A stretch of 64,000 nt of DNA from Gallionella sp. (GCA_028687575.1 JAQTZW010000009.1:1-64000); one strand, 5' to 3'. Positions 6,316 through 16,419 are shown, counted from the first letter of the stretch. Notes: a model not told the origin generated them from the letters alone. Translations and numbers: made by a program.

Positions 6316-9072
6316 TCAGTGCGCCTGGTCCCAGTTATTGCCCATGCCAACTTCGACCAGCAACGGCACGCTCAGGCTGGCGACCTGACACATCAGTCCG
6401 GGTAAAGCCTGCTGTACGCGTGCCAGTTCGGCATCGGGCACTTCCAGCACCAGTTCGTCGTGCACCTGCATGATCAGCCGGGTTTGCAGGCCATCCGCTT
6501 CCAGCCATTGCTGCACTTTTATCATCGCCAGTTTGATCAGGTCGGCAGCCGTGCCTTGCATCGGCGCGTTGATCGCGGCCCGCTCCGCACCCTGCCGCTT
6601 CATCGCATTATTGCTGTTGATCTCGGGCAGCCACAGCCGCCTGCCGAACACCGTTTCGACATACCCCTGTTGCTTGGCCAACAGCCGGGTGTCGTCCATG
6701 TAGCGTTTCACGCCGGGGTAACGCGCGAAATAGCGTTCGATGTAGGACTGCGCAGCGCCCCGCTCCACCCCCAGCTGTTTCGCCAGACCGAACGCAGACA
6801 TGCCATAGATCAGCCCGAAGTTGATGACCTTGGCGTAACGGCGCTGCTCGGAGGTGACCTCCGCCGGGGTCGTCATGAATATCTCGGCAGCGGTGGCGCG
6901 GTGGATGTCCTCGTTGTTGGCGAACGCCTGCAACAGCCCTGCATCGCCGGACAGGTGCGCCATGATGCGCAGCTCGATCTGCGAGTAGTCCGCCGCGACG
7001 ATGTGACTGCCGGGCGGGGCGATGAACGCCTCGCGGATGCGCCGCCCCTCGGCGCTGCGAATCGGAATGTTCTGCAGGTTGGGGTCGCTGGACGCCAGCC
7101 GCCCGGTCACGGCGACTGCCTGAGCATAATTGGTATGCACCCGACCGGTGCGGCGATTGACCTGCTTCGGCAGCTTGTCGGTGTAGGTGGATTTGAGCTT
7201 GGCCATGCCGCGATATTCCAGCAGCAACTTTGGCAACGGGTAGTCGAGCGCCAGTTCCTGCAACACTTCCTCATCGGTGGAAGGTGTGCCGCTGGGAGTT
7301 TTCTTCTTCACCGGCAAGCCCAGTTTACCGAACAGGATTTCCTGTATCTGCTTGGGAGAATTGAGATTGAACGGCTGCCCGGCAGCTTGGTGCGCGCGCG
7401 CCTCCAGCTCGACCAGCTTCATGCCCAACTCATGGCTCTGCACCTGCAACAGCGCGCAATCGAGCAACACGCCGTTGCGCTCCATGACATACAACACCGC
7501 CATCGCGGGCAGTTCAATATCGCGGTAGACATGCTGCAAACCCGGTTGCGCCGCGACCTGTGGCGCGAGTTTTTGATGCAGTTGCAGCGTGATGTCAGCA
7601 TCTTCGGCGGCGTAGTGGGTAGCGATGTCCAGATCAACCTGGTCGAAGCCGATCTGTTTCGCCCCTTTGCCCGCCACATCGGCATAGCTGATGGTCTTGA
7701 CATTGAGGTGACGTAGCGCGAGGTTGTCCATGTCGTGCGACTTGTGACTTTCCAGCACGTAGGATTGCAACAGCGTGTCGTCATGGATGCCGCGCAAAAT
7801 GATGCCGTGGTTGGCAAAGATGTGACGATCGAACTTGAGATTCTGGCCGACCTTGCCGTGCGATTCACTTTCCAGCCAGGGGCGCAGCTTTGCCAGCGCC
7901 AGTGTGCGGTCGAGCTGATCCGCCGCACCCGGATAGACATGCGCCAGCGGTAAATAGGCGGCCTGATGCGGCTGAATAGCAAAGGAAATGCCGACCAATT
8001 GCGCCTCCATCACGTCCAGTCCGGTGGTCTCGGTGTCCAGACAGACTAGTTCAGCAGCCAGCAGCTTGCGCAGCCATTCGTCCAACTGCGCATCGCTAAG
8101 TATGGTCTGGTAATTCTCGCTCTGCGTAACCGCGAGGGCGGCGGGTTCGCTGACAGTTTCAGCGAACAGCAGATTGCTCTGAGCGCCCGAAACAGAATCG
8201 GCGATGTCGGCAACCGGCGCACCGGCAGCAGCGCGCAATTCCCGCAGCCAGGATTTGAATTCCAGCCGTTCGTACAGTCGCGCCAGCGTTTCACCATCGG
8301 CTGGCGGCGGTGTCAATTCGGCGCAAGCGGGCAAGCCCGGCACGTCGCATTTCACAGTGATCAGCCGCCGCGCCTGCGGCAGCCAGTCGAGCGCGGCGCG
8401 CAGGTTGTCGCCGACCACGCCCTTGACGGACCCGGCGCTCGCCATCAAACCGTCCAGCGAACCGTATTGCGCAATCCATTTCGCCGCCGTCTTGGGGCCG
8501 ACCTTGTCCACGCCGGGCACGTTGTCCACCGCGTCGCCGGTCAGCGTCAGGTAGTCAATGATGCGCTCCGGCGGCACGCCGAATTTGGCGGTCACCCCGG
8601 CGATATCCAGCACCTCGTTGCTCATGGTATTGACCAGTGTCACGTGTTCATCCACCAGTTGCGCGAGGTCTTTATCGCCGGTGGCGATCACGCAGCGCAG
8701 ACCGTCCCGCGCCGCGCGCCGCGCCAGAGTGCCGATCACGTCATCGGCCTCCACCCCTTCGACCATCGAGATATGCCAGCCAGACGCGGCGATCGCCTGA
8801 TGCAGCGGTGCTATCTGCTGTGCCAACTCCTCTGGCATGGAGGGACGGTTAGCCTTGTATTGCGGATACCAATCATCACGAAAGGTTTTCCCTTTTGCGT
8901 CAAAAACGCACAGGCTATAATCCGCCGGGAAATCCTGAAGCAAACGGCGCAACATGTTGAGCATGCCGTAAATCGCGCCGGTCGGTTCGTTGTGGCGATT
9001 GCGCATATCCGGCATGGCATGGAATGCGCGGTAAAGGAAGGACGAGCCGTCTACCAGAAGTAATGTTTTCAT
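6316..9072 (-). CDS. polA: DNA polymerase I
   Basis: Pol I fills gaps and removes RNA primers in replication and repair. At 918 residues the protein is full length. It has an N-terminal 5'-3' exonuclease/FEN domain (LLLVDGSSFLYRAFHAMPD; GVEADDVIGTLA; LTGDAVDNVPGV), a 3'-5' exonuclease domain with an intact acidic motif DTETTGLD, and a family A polymerase domain with DYSQIELR and HDELVLEVP. The start at 9072 (MKTLLLVDGS) is the family start; the frame runs 13 codons further upstream. Only 23 bp separate it from the divergent LOG-family gene, so their promoters must overlap. Confidence 0.97.
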   Translation of the reverse strand: MKTLLLVDGSSFLYRAFHAMPDMRNRHNEPTGAIYGMLNMLRRLLQDFPADYSLCVFDAKGKTFRDDWYPQYKANRPSMPEELAQQIAPLHQAIAASGWHISMVEGVEADDVIGTLARRAARDGLRCVIATGDKDLAQLVDEHVTLVNTMSNEVLDIAGVTAKFGVPPERIIDYLTLTGDAVDNVPGVDKVGPKTAAKWIAQYGSLDGLMASAGSVKGVVGDNLRAALDWLPQARRLITVKCDVPGLPACAELTPPPADGETLARLYERLEFKSWLRELRAAAGAPVADIADSVSGAQSNLLFAETVSEPAALAVTQSENYQTILSDAQLDEWLRKLLAAELVCLDTETTGLDVMEAQLVGISFAIQPHQAAYLPLAHVYPGAADQLDRTLALAKLRPWLESESHGKVGQNLKFDRHIFANHGIILRGIHDDTLLQSYVLESHKSHDMDNLALRHLNVKTISYADVAGKGAKQIGFDQVDLDIATHYAAEDADITLQLHQKLAPQVAAQPGLQHVYRDIELPAMAVLYVMERNGVLLDCALLQVQSHELGMKLVELEARAHQAAGQPFNLNSPKQIQEILFGKLGLPVKKKTPSGTPSTDEEVLQELALDYPLPKLLLEYRGMAKLKSTYTDKLPKQVNRRTGRVHTNYAQAVAVTGRLASSDPNLQNIPIRSAEGRRIREAFIAPPGSHIVAADYSQIELRIMAHLSGDAGLLQAFANNEDIHRATAAEIFMTTPAEVTSEQRRYAKVINFGLIYGMSAFGLAKQLGVERGAAQSYIERYFARYPGVKRYMDDTRLLAKQQGYVETVFGRRLWLPEINSNNAMKRQGAERAAINAPMQGTAADLIKLAMIKVQQWLEADGLQTRLIMQVHDELVLEVPDAELARVQQALPGLMCQVASLSVPLLVEVGMGNNWDQAH

Positions 9073-9095
9073 TTTTATCAAATAATCAGGGACAG

Positions 9096-9815
9096 ATGAT
9101 GAACCAGACACGCAAGCTGTTTACCCCCGACACCCCGGAAGCCTGGGATGCCAAAGAAGCCTGGCGCGTGTTCGGCATTATGTCAGAATTTGTTTCCGCG
9201 ACCGACCGTCTCGCCAGCATCCATCCCGCCGTCAGCATCTTTGGCAGCGCCCGCACCAAGCCCGGCCAACCCTATTACAAGCTGGCCGAAGAGATTGCCC
9301 GCCTGCTGTCCGATGCCGGCTTCTCGGTCATCTCCGGCGGCGGCCCCGGCATCATGGAGGCGGCCAACAAGGGCGCGTTCTACGGTAAATCGCCCAGCGT
9401 AGGCCTGAACATCCAACTGCCACACGAACAAAGCACCAACCCTTACCAGAACATCAGCCAGACCTTCCAGCACTTCTTCGCGCGCAAGGTCATGTTCGTC
9501 AAATTCACCCACGCCTATGTGGTCATGCCCGGCGGCTTCGGCACACTGGACGAGTTGATGGAAGCGCTGACGCTGGTGCAGACCGGTAAAACGCGCCGCA
9601 TGCCCATCATTCTGGTGGGCAGCAAATTCTGGGGCGGCATGATAGATTGGTTCCGCACCGCCTTGCTGAGCGAACAGGTCATCAGCCCGGAAGACATGGA
9701 ACTCATCCAGATTATTGACGAGCCAGAAGCCATCGTCAGTGCGATCTTCAAACACTACGAGACCTTCGGCTTCGAGCCTTCCGAAGCCGAACGCGAACGA
9801 CAGCTTTACCTGTAA
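9096..9815 (+). CDS. LOG-family protein (TIGR00730; nucleoside 5'-monophosphate phosphoribohydrolase-like)
   Basis: The family signature is intact: SGGGPGIMEAANKGA and PGGFGTLDELMEALTLVQTGK (the PGGxGTxxE motif). LOG enzymes release the base from nucleoside monophosphates; plant homologues activate cytokinins, and many bacterial members were once labelled lysine decarboxylase in error. The 239-residue form starts at 9096, with AGGGA just upstream; 9099 is an equivalent ATG. The gene lies divergently next to polA. Which nucleotide it acts on cannot be told from sequence. Confidence 0.88.
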   Translation: MMNQTRKLFTPDTPEAWDAKEAWRVFGIMSEFVSATDRLASIHPAVSIFGSARTKPGQPYYKLAEEIARLLSDAGFSVISGGGPGIMEAANKGAFYGKSPSVGLNIQLPHEQSTNPYQNISQTFQHFFARKVMFVKFTHAYVVMPGGFGTLDELMEALTLVQTGKTRRMPIILVGSKFWGGMIDWFRTALLSEQVISPEDMELIQIIDEPEAIVSAIFKHYETFGFEPSEAERERQLYL

Positions 9816-9900
9816 GCCACAGCCAGCCATGACGAACACAATAAAGCCGATTCAGAATTCAGCTAAAATGCACGCATTACAATCTTTGGAGGTCGCCGCC

Positions 9901-10242
9901 ATGCGCTGCTTATCCTTTTTGTTGCTGAGCGGACTTTCGCTTTCTGCCTTTGCCGCAGACCCCGCTCCCTCGGTAGCTCCCGAATCTATTCCGCAACCCC
10001 CGGTTTTCACCCCCGGCCCGGATGCCGCGCCCGGCGACGAACCCGAAGTCACCATCATCAAGCAGACCGACCTCACCATCGAGGAATTCCGTTCTGGCGG
10101 AAAACTGTACATGATCAAGGTGACGCCCAAATACGGCGCGCCGTACTATCTGGTAGATGACCGTGGTGATGGTAAATTCGCCCGCCAGGAAAGTCTCGAC
10201 TCGGGCTTCCGCCCACCGCAATGGATCATTCATAGATTTTAA
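9901..10242 (+). CDS. DUF2782 family exported protein
   Basis: The 113-residue protein has a signal peptide (MRCLSFLLLSGLSLSAFAAD), a proline-rich linker (VAPESIPQPPVFTPGP) and a short conserved domain with YMIKVTPKYGAPYYLVDDRG. This matches the DUF2782 family, found beside polA and thrB in many betaproteobacteria; its function is unknown. A clear TTGGAGGT ribosome-binding site fixes the start at 9901. A TAAAAT box at about 9864-9869 could be its -10. It is probably the first gene of a unit with thrB and the BPSS1780 protein. Confidence 0.8.
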   Translation: MRCLSFLLLSGLSLSAFAADPAPSVAPESIPQPPVFTPGPDAAPGDEPEVTIIKQTDLTIEEFRSGGKLYMIKVTPKYGAPYYLVDDRGDGKFARQESLDSGFRPPQWIIHRF

Positions 10243-10244
10243 AA

Positions 10245-11186
10245 ATGGCAGTATTTACCTCCGTTTCAGAAGCCGAGCTGACCGATTGGCTGGGTGATTA
10301 TTCGCTCGGCCAGTTGCTGGAGTTGCAGGGCATCGCTTCCGGCATCGAGAACACCAATTATTTCGTGACCACCGGCAATGGCCGGTTCGTGCTGACACTG
10401 TTCGAAAAACTCACCGCGCTGGAATTGCCGTTCTACCTGAACCTGATGGCGCATCTGGCGCGCCACGGCATCCCCTGTCCGGCACCCGTGGCGAACCGCC
10501 GCAACCAGTTCCTGGGCACGCTGCACGGCAAGCCCGCCTGCATCGTCAGTCGACTATCCGGCAAGTCCACCACCACGCCTAACCTGCAACAATGCACCGC
10601 GATGGGCGCAATGCTGGGGCAGATGCATCTCGCCGGACAGAGTTTTTCGCAGAACATGCCGAACCCGCGTGCCACCGGCTGGCGCGCCGCGACCGCACCG
10701 CAGGTTCGCCCGTTTCTGGATGCCGCTCAAGCCGCGCTGCTGGACAGCGAGGTCGCGCTGCACGCGCAGTGCGATTGGTCGGCGCTGCCGCAGGGTGTGA
10801 TACACGCCGACCTGTTCCGTGACAACGTGCTGTTGGACGGCGACCGCGTTGGCGGGCTGATAGATTTCTATTTTGCCTGCACGGATGCCCTGCTCTATGA
10901 CGTGGCAATCACCCTCAACGACTGGTGCATGAGCGCGGACGGCATACTGGACGAAACCCGCTCGCAAGGGTTTTTGCGCGCCTACCATGCGGTGCGACCA
11001 TTGCAGGCCGCCGAACAAGCAGCCTGGCCGCTGATGCTGAGGCTGGCATCGCTGCGTTTCTGGCTGTCGCGCCTGTACGACCTGCACCTGCCCCGTGATG
11101 GCGACCTCATCAATGCTCACGACCCGCGCCATTTCGAACGCATTCTGAAGAATCATATCGCCACCCCACATCCTGTCTGGATATGA
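10245..11186 (+). CDS. thrB: Homoserine kinase (aminoglycoside-phosphotransferase fold)
   Basis: The enzyme phosphorylates L-homoserine in threonine synthesis. This is the APH-fold version found in many proteobacteria, not the GHMP-kinase ThrB of E. coli. It begins MAVFTSVSEAELTDWLGDY, the usual family start. It has the nucleotide-loop region (LQGIASGIENTNYFV), the catalytic loop GVIHADLFRDNVLL and the metal-binding GGLIDFYFACTD. The 313-residue length is normal. It starts 2 bp after the DUF2782 stop and overlaps the next gene by 4 bp, so the three are translationally coupled. Confidence 0.93.
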   Translation: MAVFTSVSEAELTDWLGDYSLGQLLELQGIASGIENTNYFVTTGNGRFVLTLFEKLTALELPFYLNLMAHLARHGIPCPAPVANRRNQFLGTLHGKPACIVSRLSGKSTTTPNLQQCTAMGAMLGQMHLAGQSFSQNMPNPRATGWRAATAPQVRPFLDAAQAALLDSEVALHAQCDWSALPQGVIHADLFRDNVLLDGDRVGGLIDFYFACTDALLYDVAITLNDWCMSADGILDETRSQGFLRAYHAVRPLQAAEQAAWPLMLRLASLRFWLSRLYDLHLPRDGDLINAHDPRHFERILKNHIATPHPVWI

Positions 11187-11941
11187 CCATTATGCAAATA
11201 CAGAAAATGAACGCTGCGCGCGGCTGGATCTGGGTCAAGCAAGGCTATCAACTGATACTGCGCGATCCGAAGTTCGCCATCTTCACCGCCATACTGGGCG
11301 CAGTGCTAATGCGCTCCATATTGTTGATTCCCGTGGTCGGCCCGTTGCTTGCACTGATAGCGATGCCGCTGCTGATCATAGGTTATATGCGCGTCTGCCG
11401 CGCACTCGAAGAAGATGAGCCAACCAAGTGGGCGCACCTCTGGGCAGGATTTGGCAAAGAGGCAGGCCGGTTGGCATCACTGGGGGGCTTGCTGATAGTT
11501 GGTGCGATAGCGTCTTCGCTGCTGATGCTGCTGATTGGCGGCAAGGCACTGGGCGCACTGCTCAACTCGTTGAGCACCGTCACTGACCAGCAGATGCTGA
11601 TTAAGGTAGTCAATGCCGCAGGGCCCGGCGTGTCATTGGGTCTGCTGACCGGCTTCGCGCTGATGTTCCTGCTGATGATGGCCTTCCAGTACGCGCCCAT
11701 GCTGGTGTATTTCAACCACCAGACACCGCTCGCCGCAATGCGGGCAGGCTTGCTGGGCACATTGCGCAACTTCATCCCGTACAGCGTGTACACCATCATC
11801 ATGCAACTGCTGGCCGTAGTGCTAGGCATGCTACCCTACGGCATCGGCCTGATTGCACTGTTACCGCTCGGCCTGACCTCGTTGTACGTGAGCTACCGCA
11901 ATATCTTCCCATTCAAGGACGAACTTCCTCTGCACGGCTGA
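11183..11941 (+). CDS. BPSS1780-family integral membrane protein
   Basis: The 252-residue protein has about six hydrophobic segments, including FAIFTAILGAVLMRSILLIP, a long glycine-rich segment near residue 100, and further helices to the C-terminus. A soluble start (MNAARGWIWVKQGYQLILRDP) matches the betaproteobacterial BPSS1780 family, regularly found after thrB. No function is established. It overlaps thrB by 4 bp, so it is probably the last gene of that operon. Confidence 0.8.
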   Translation: MTIMQIQKMNAARGWIWVKQGYQLILRDPKFAIFTAILGAVLMRSILLIPVVGPLLALIAMPLLIIGYMRVCRALEEDEPTKWAHLWAGFGKEAGRLASLGGLLIVGAIASSLLMLLIGGKALGALLNSLSTVTDQQMLIKVVNAAGPGVSLGLLTGFALMFLLMMAFQYAPMLVYFNHQTPLAAMRAGLLGTLRNFIPYSVYTIIMQLLAVVLGMLPYGIGLIALLPLGLTSLYVSYRNIFPFKDELPLHG

Positions 11942-12020
11942 CCCGCCCCAGACCATGCCTCAAAATATTAGACTATGCTAATATGTCTGCCAATGAAGAA
12001 TCAGACGGCGGAGAATAATC

Positions 12021-12509
12021 ATGCAATGCCAGGCAAGTGAAGCAGAAATCAAACGGGCGCAACAGCCACACAACCTGCTGATTGCAGGCTTATTCGGATT
12101 CAATCTGCTGATGGCACCCGCCGTCCTCGCATTAAAAATCGGCATGATAGGCCTGCTCATTCCCTTGCTCAGCTCCGGCGGTCTGATTGTTTTCGTCAAG
12201 TTACGCAGCACCCGACCCGCCGCATGGTTCGTTGCCATGCACTGGAAACTAGCCTATCGCAACAGCCGCTGGTTGCTACTGGGTTATGCCGTGTCTGCAG
12301 TCATGATTTTTCTGGGCTGGCTGGTCAGCCTGAATGCAAGCAGCGTAAGCATGGGACACATCATCTGGACCGCGCTGACCCGCATCGCCATCCTGCCGAC
12401 GCTGGCCGCCGTGATGGTCACCGCAATCAGCGAAGCCAGCGCCATCAGCCTGGCCTCCAAACGGGAAGTGCCGGACAAATTGGCCGCGCAATTTCCGCCG
12501 CAGAGCTGA
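12021..12509 (+). CDS. Conserved membrane protein of unknown function
   Basis: The 162-residue protein has a short charged N-terminus followed by about four hydrophobic helices (NLLIAGLFGFNLLMAPAVLA; IGMIGLLIPLLSSGGLIVF; WLLLGYAVSAVMIFLGWLVS; a C-terminal helix around ILPTLAAVMVTAIS). I do not recognise a named family. A possible -10 (TATGCT, about 11974) and a purine-rich GGCGGAGAA upstream suggest its own promoter. It converges on the MEKHLA gene with a 1-bp gap between the two stops. Confidence 0.7.
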   Translation: MQCQASEAEIKRAQQPHNLLIAGLFGFNLLMAPAVLALKIGMIGLLIPLLSSGGLIVFVKLRSTRPAAWFVAMHWKLAYRNSRWLLLGYAVSAVMIFLGWLVSLNASSVSMGHIIWTALTRIAILPTLAAVMVTAISEASAISLASKREVPDKLAAQFPPQS

Positions 12510-12510
12510 A

Positions 12511-12978
12511 TCAAACCGCTGGTGCCGCCGGCGCGATGAAGGTCGCCGCCTGCCCGACATAATCGCCGTCGGCGTCGCACAGGTTCCAGATCGTCACATC
12601 CGCTATCATGAAACGCCTGCCGCTTTTGGCGATGCGTTCGCCCGAATAGCCCGACACGAAACCCTGCTGCGTGACCTGCGCCATCAGCGCGGCGCGCGCC
12701 TGCTGCCCAACCGGATCGGCGGACAGCCTCGAAGGCAGCTGGGCGAATTCCTCGAAGCTCATCTCGAACAGTTGCAAAGCCAGCCGGTTGCCGTAGAAAA
12801 ATACCGGATCGCCCTCCGTGCCGTGCGCCACGATGGCGCGCGGCGCATCCCACATCGCCTGCGGATCGAACGACCCATCCAGCAACGCCTTGCCGGTCAG
12901 CCGCTGGAAACTTTCGGCGATCACGGCCAGCCGCTGGTCATTCAACGCCGCTGCCGGCGCTATCGAAAAATCGTTCAT
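12511..12978 (-). CDS. MEKHLA-domain protein
   Basis: The 155-residue protein has the features of the MEKHLA domain, a PAS-related ligand-binding fold: IVAHGTEGDPVFFYGNRLALQLFEM... with LPSRLSADP and SGRRFMIADVTIWNL. No output domain is attached. The start at 12978 overlaps the uvrD stop in an ATGA arrangement, so it is translated by coupling to uvrD. The frame is open further upstream, inside uvrD, but without MEKHLA-like sequence. The ligand and role are unknown. Confidence 0.78.
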   Translation of the reverse strand: MNDFSIAPAAALNDQRLAVIAESFQRLTGKALLDGSFDPQAMWDAPRAIVAHGTEGDPVFFYGNRLALQLFEMSFEEFAQLPSRLSADPVGQQARAALMAQVTQQGFVSGYSGERIAKSGRRFMIADVTIWNLCDADGDYVGQAATFIAPAAPAV

Positions 12979-15203
12979 AGCTGCGTCAGCTTTGCGTATT
13001 CGAGCGCCAGCCACTTGCTGCCGGCGTGTTTGAAATTGACTTGCACCCGCGCATCCGCGCCGCCCCCCTCGACGCCGGTGATGGAGCCCTCGCCGAATTT
13101 CTGATGGAACACGCGCTGGCCGATGCGCCACACCCCACCGCCACCGGGCGATGCCTGCGCGGTGCGCTGCGTCGCGGCTGCGGGGGCGGGCGGCGCATAG
13201 CCGAAGGCGGCGAACGGGTTGCTGCGCTGTACCACGCGCGGCGACAGCCAGCGCAGCAACTCATCTGGCAACTCGCGCAAAAAGCAGGATGCCATGCCGT
13301 AGCCCACCTTGCCGTGCAGCATGCGGCTCTGCGCGAAAGTCAGGTAGAGCCGGCGGCGCGCGCGGGTGATCGCCACATACATCAGGCGGCGCTCTTCATC
13401 CAGCCCGCCGTCCACGTTCTGGCTGTTCTGATGCGGGAACAAGCCTTCCTCCAGCCCGGTGATGAACACGGTGTGGAATTCCAGCCCCTTGGCCGCATGC
13501 ACCGTCATCAGGTGCAGCGCGTCATCCTGGTCACCCGCCTGATGTTCGCCCGCCTCCAGCGAGGCGTGGGTCAAAAATGCGGTCAGACTGTCCTCCTCGT
13601 GTTCGTGCACGAACAGGGTCGCCGCCGTGACCAGCTCGGCCAGGTTCTCTAGCCGCTCTTCCGCCTCGCGCCGCTTGGACGGGCTTTCCTTCTCGGCCCG
13701 GTAATGCGCCAGCAAGCCGCTGTGCTCCAGCACATGCTCGATGATCTCTGGGAGCGGGAGGGTGGAGCCGAAGGCTCCGGGCACACCCCGGCCTGCTCCT
13801 TGCGGGTGCAGCGGCAAGTCGCAGGTGGCAGCGCGCAGCGATTCGATCAGTGCGACGAACGCCGTCACCTTGCCGCCCGCGCGCGCCGCCGCATCCCACA
13901 GCGTGGTGTTGTATTGTTTCGCGGCATCCTGCAACTGCTCGATGCTGCGCGCGCCTATGCCGCGCGTCGGAAAATTGATGATGCGCAGCAGCGCATTGTC
14001 GTCGTCGGTGTTCTCCATCAGCCGCAGGTAGGCCAGCGCGTGCTTGATCTCCTGACGCTCGAAGAAGCGCAGACCACCGTAGACGCGATAGGACAAGCCC
14101 GCCGACACCAGCGCATGTTCCAGCACCCGCGACTGGGCATTGGAACGGTACAGCAGCGCCATCTCGGAGAGCTTCACGCCTTCCGACTTCAACTGCTTGA
14201 TCTCGCCGACGATGAAGTTCGCCTCCTCCACGTCGTTCGGCGCTTCGTAGACGCGCAGCGGCTCGCCGCCGTGTTCCGCCGTCCACAGGTTCTTGCCCAT
14301 GCGGTTGCGGTTGTTGGCGATCAGCGCGTTGGCGGCGTCCAGGATGTTGCCGTGCGAGCGGTAGTTCTGCTCCAGCTTGATGACCGTGCCGACCTGGAAA
14401 TCGCGCAGCAACTCCTGCATGTTGCCGACGTTCGCGCCACGGAACGCATAGATGGACTGGTCGTCATCGCCCACCGCGAACAGCGCGGCATGCTTGCCGG
14501 CCAGCAGTTTCAGCCACTGGTATTGCAACGGACTGGTGTCCTGAAACTCATCCACCAGCACATGGCGGAAACGCTCCTGATAATGCTCGCGCAGTTGCTG
14601 GTTGCGCGACAACAGTTCAAAGCAGCGCAGCAGCAACTCGGAAAAGTCCACCACGCCCTCGCGCTGGCACTGCGCGTCATATTCGGCGAACACCTCCACC
14701 TTCCTGCGCGTGTACGGGTCATAGGCTTCCACCTCGTGTGCGCGCAGCCCCTGCTCCTTGCTGCCGCTGATGAAATTTTGCAACTCGCGCGGCGGAAATT
14801 TCTCGTCGTCCACGTTCAACGCCTTCATCACCCGCTTGATCGCCGACAGCTGGTCGCCGGAATCGAGAATCTGGAAAGTCTGCGGCAGATTCGCCTCGCG
14901 AAAATGTGCGCGCAACAGGCGGTTGCACAGGCCGTGGAACGTGCCTATCCACATACCGCGCGTGTTGATCGGCAACATTGCGGAAAGCCGCACCACCATC
15001 TCTTTAGCCGCCTTGTTGGTGAAGGTCACCGCGAGGATGCCGTGCGGACTGACCGCACCGGTGCTGATGAGCCAGGCGATGCGCGTGGTAAGCACGCGGG
15101 TCTTGCCGCTGCCGGCACCCGCAAGCACCAGTGCGGACTGTTGCGGTAGCGTGACTGCCTGAAGTTGCGGGGGATTGAGGCCGGAAAGAAGTGTGGTATT
15201 CAT
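12975..15203 (-). CDS. uvrD: UvrD/Rep-type DNA helicase II with a small in-frame insertion
   Basis: This is a superfamily 1 3'-5' helicase for nucleotide-excision and mismatch repair. Its 742 residues carry Walker [45 protein letters not shown] and the late motif [11 protein letters not shown]. The C-terminus has the usual tudor-like region ([20 protein letters not shown]). The start [17 protein letters not shown] at 15203 matches family starts. Around residues 457-482, between ESLRAAT and [11 protein letters not shown], about 20-25 residues rich in G and P do not look like UvrD; the DNA there holds a palindrome. The rest of the enzyme looks intact. Confidence 0.93.
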   Translation of the reverse strand: MNTTLLSGLNPPQLQAVTLPQQSALVLAGAGSGKTRVLTTRIAWLISTGAVSPHGILAVTFTNKAAKEMVVRLSAMLPINTRGMWIGTFHGLCNRLLRAHFREANLPQTFQILDSGDQLSAIKRVMKALNVDDEKFPPRELQNFISGSKEQGLRAHEVEAYDPYTRRKVEVFAEYDAQCQREGVVDFSELLLRCFELLSRNQQLREHYQERFRHVLVDEFQDTSPLQYQWLKLLAGKHAALFAVGDDDQSIYAFRGANVGNMQELLRDFQVGTVIKLEQNYRSHGNILDAANALIANNRNRMGKNLWTAEHGGEPLRVYEAPNDVEEANFIVGEIKQLKSEGVKLSEMALLYRSNAQSRVLEHALVSAGLSYRVYGGLRFFERQEIKHALAYLRLMENTDDDNALLRIINFPTRGIGARSIEQLQDAAKQYNTTLWDAAARAGGKVTAFVALIESLRAATCDLPLHPQGAGRGVPGAFGSTLPLPEIIEHVLEHSGLLAHYRAEKESPSKRREAEERLENLAELVTAATLFVHEHEEDSLTAFLTHASLEAGEHQAGDQDDALHLMTVHAAKGLEFHTVFITGLEEGLFPHQNSQNVDGGLDEERRLMYVAITRARRRLYLTFAQSRMLHGKVGYGMASCFLRELPDELLRWLSPRVVQRSNPFAAFGYAPPAPAAATQRTAQASPGGGGVWRIGQRVFHQKFGEGSITGVEGGGADARVQVNFKHAGSKWLALEYAKLTQL
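13750..13826 (-). repeat. Palindromic insert inside uvrD
   Basis: The segment encodes [20 protein letters not shown] inside the helicase and contains the perfect hairpin GGAGCC-GAA-GGCTCC (13764-13778) flanked by a second small inverted repeat. It keeps the reading frame. The boundaries are estimated from where UvrD-like sequence stops and resumes. Confidence 0.5.
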
Positions 15204-15341
15204 GGGCGGATTATCCCACAGCAAGCCGGCAAGCCGGAACCGAATGCGGCTACGCAAACTGTTCAGGCCGCTGATTGCCCAATTTGCCGCGCATTCGGTT
15301 TAGAATACGCGTTCTTTAATTTACAAACCGGGAGTTTCACC

Positions 15342-16028
15342 ATGTACCAGATCGCCCCAAGCATTCTTTCCGCCAATTTCGCCAAGCTGGGCGAGGAAGT
15401 TGACAACGTACTGGCTTCCGGTGCCGACATCGTTCACTTTGACGTGATGGACAACCACTACGTCCCCAACCTGACCATCGGCCCATTGGTTTGCGAAGCC
15501 CTGCGCAAGCATGGCGTGACCGCCGACATCGACGTGCACCTGATGGTCAAGCCAGTGGACCGCATCATTCCCGACTTCGCCAAGGCGGGCGCCACCTACA
15601 TCACTTTCCACCCTGAAGCCTCTGAGCACATCGACCGCACCATCGGCATGATCAAGGAACTGGGCTGCAAGGCCGGCCTGGTATTCAACCCGGCCACCCC
15701 GCTGGACATCCTGGAATACACTCTGCCCAAGCTGGACATGGTGCTGTTGATGTCGGTGAACCCAGGCTTTGGCGGCCAGAAATTCATCCCTCACGTGTTG
15801 GACAAAGCACGCAAGGTGCGCGCGATGATAGACGCCGGCGGCTATAACTGCCGCCTGGAGATCGACGGTGGTGTAGGTCCAGCCAACATCAAGGAAGTAG
15901 CTGAAGCCGGTGTTGACACCTTCGTGGCAGGCTCCGCAGTGTTCGGCAAATACAACGCCAACGACAAGAACAAGTACGACACCATCATCGCCGAATTGCG
16001 CGCCGAACTGGCCAAAGTCAAAGGCTGA
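15342..16028 (+). CDS. rpe: Ribulose-phosphate 3-epimerase
   Basis: The enzyme interconverts ribulose 5-phosphate and xylulose 5-phosphate in the Calvin and pentose phosphate cycles. The 228-residue TIM barrel has the family motifs [49 protein letters not shown] and EIDGGV. The start at 15342 follows CGGGAG; the open frame upstream is not Rpe-like. It opens a unit with a lipoprotein gene (4-nt class overlap) and gph. Its codon use is strongly biased, which fits high expression in an autotroph that also has phosphoribulokinase (36631-37527). Confidence 0.96.
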   Translation: MYQIAPSILSANFAKLGEEVDNVLASGADIVHFDVMDNHYVPNLTIGPLVCEALRKHGVTADIDVHLMVKPVDRIIPDFAKAGATYITFHPEASEHIDRTIGMIKELGCKAGLVFNPATPLDILEYTLPKLDMVLLMSVNPGFGGQKFIPHVLDKARKVRAMIDAGGYNCRLEIDGGVGPANIKEVAEAGVDTFVAGSAVFGKYNANDKNKYDTIIAELRAELAKVKG

Positions 16029-16411
16029 TGACTGCGCGTCTTCTTCCGCTGTTGCTGATCGCGGTCGCCGCCTCGGGCTGCGACCGTATCACCGGCGCCG
16101 CCGAACAAAAAACGCGCGACGCCGAGGCGATAGGCTATGCCTGCCGCGTCTCATCCAAGCCGCCGGCTGATTGCATCGCGGACAACGAGACGCACAGCCC
16201 GACCTCCATCCTGGCCGGCTGGAAATCCGCCGATCAGGACATACTGGCCAAACTGCTGGACCCCAGCATGGGCAAAGACCCCGCCACGGCGGCTCACCTG
16301 CCGGTAAGCGAAGGAAAATCCAAATCCAAACACAAGAGCGAAGATGCTCCCGCATCCTCGCCTGATGAAACGCCTGCCGAGGCAGATCAGCCCGCAGAGA
16401 AAAAGCATTGA
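16028..16411 (+). CDS. Small lipoprotein of unknown function
   Basis: The 127-residue protein begins with a lipoprotein signal: [18 protein letters not shown], with lipobox ASGC. The middle is short and contains two cysteines (YACRVSSKPPADC). The C-terminal third is low-complexity and charged (KSKSKHKSEDAPASSPDETP). No family is recognised. Its ATG overlaps the last base of the rpe stop, so it is coupled to rpe translation. Pairing with Rpe is probably positional rather than functional. Confidence 0.7.
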   Translation: MTARLLPLLLIAVAASGCDRITGAAEQKTRDAEAIGYACRVSSKPPADCIADNETHSPTSILAGWKSADQDILAKLLDPSMGKDPATAAHLPVSEGKSKSKHKSEDAPASSPDETPAEADQPAEKKH

Positions 16412-16419
16412 GGAATCAA

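Noticed and set aside
5827..6405. 192-codon open frame on the plus strand between msrA and polA
   Set aside because: The minus strand reads as an IS3 relic here, and the plus frame has no start signal or domain and runs into polA.
6460..7716. 418-codon open frame opposite polA
   Set aside because: It is antisense to the polymerase domain and has no family resemblance.
13704..15149. 481-codon open frame on the plus strand opposite uvrD
   Set aside because: It mirrors the helicase gene and has Gln/Arg/His-rich composition without a domain; the helicase motifs on the other strand are unambiguous.
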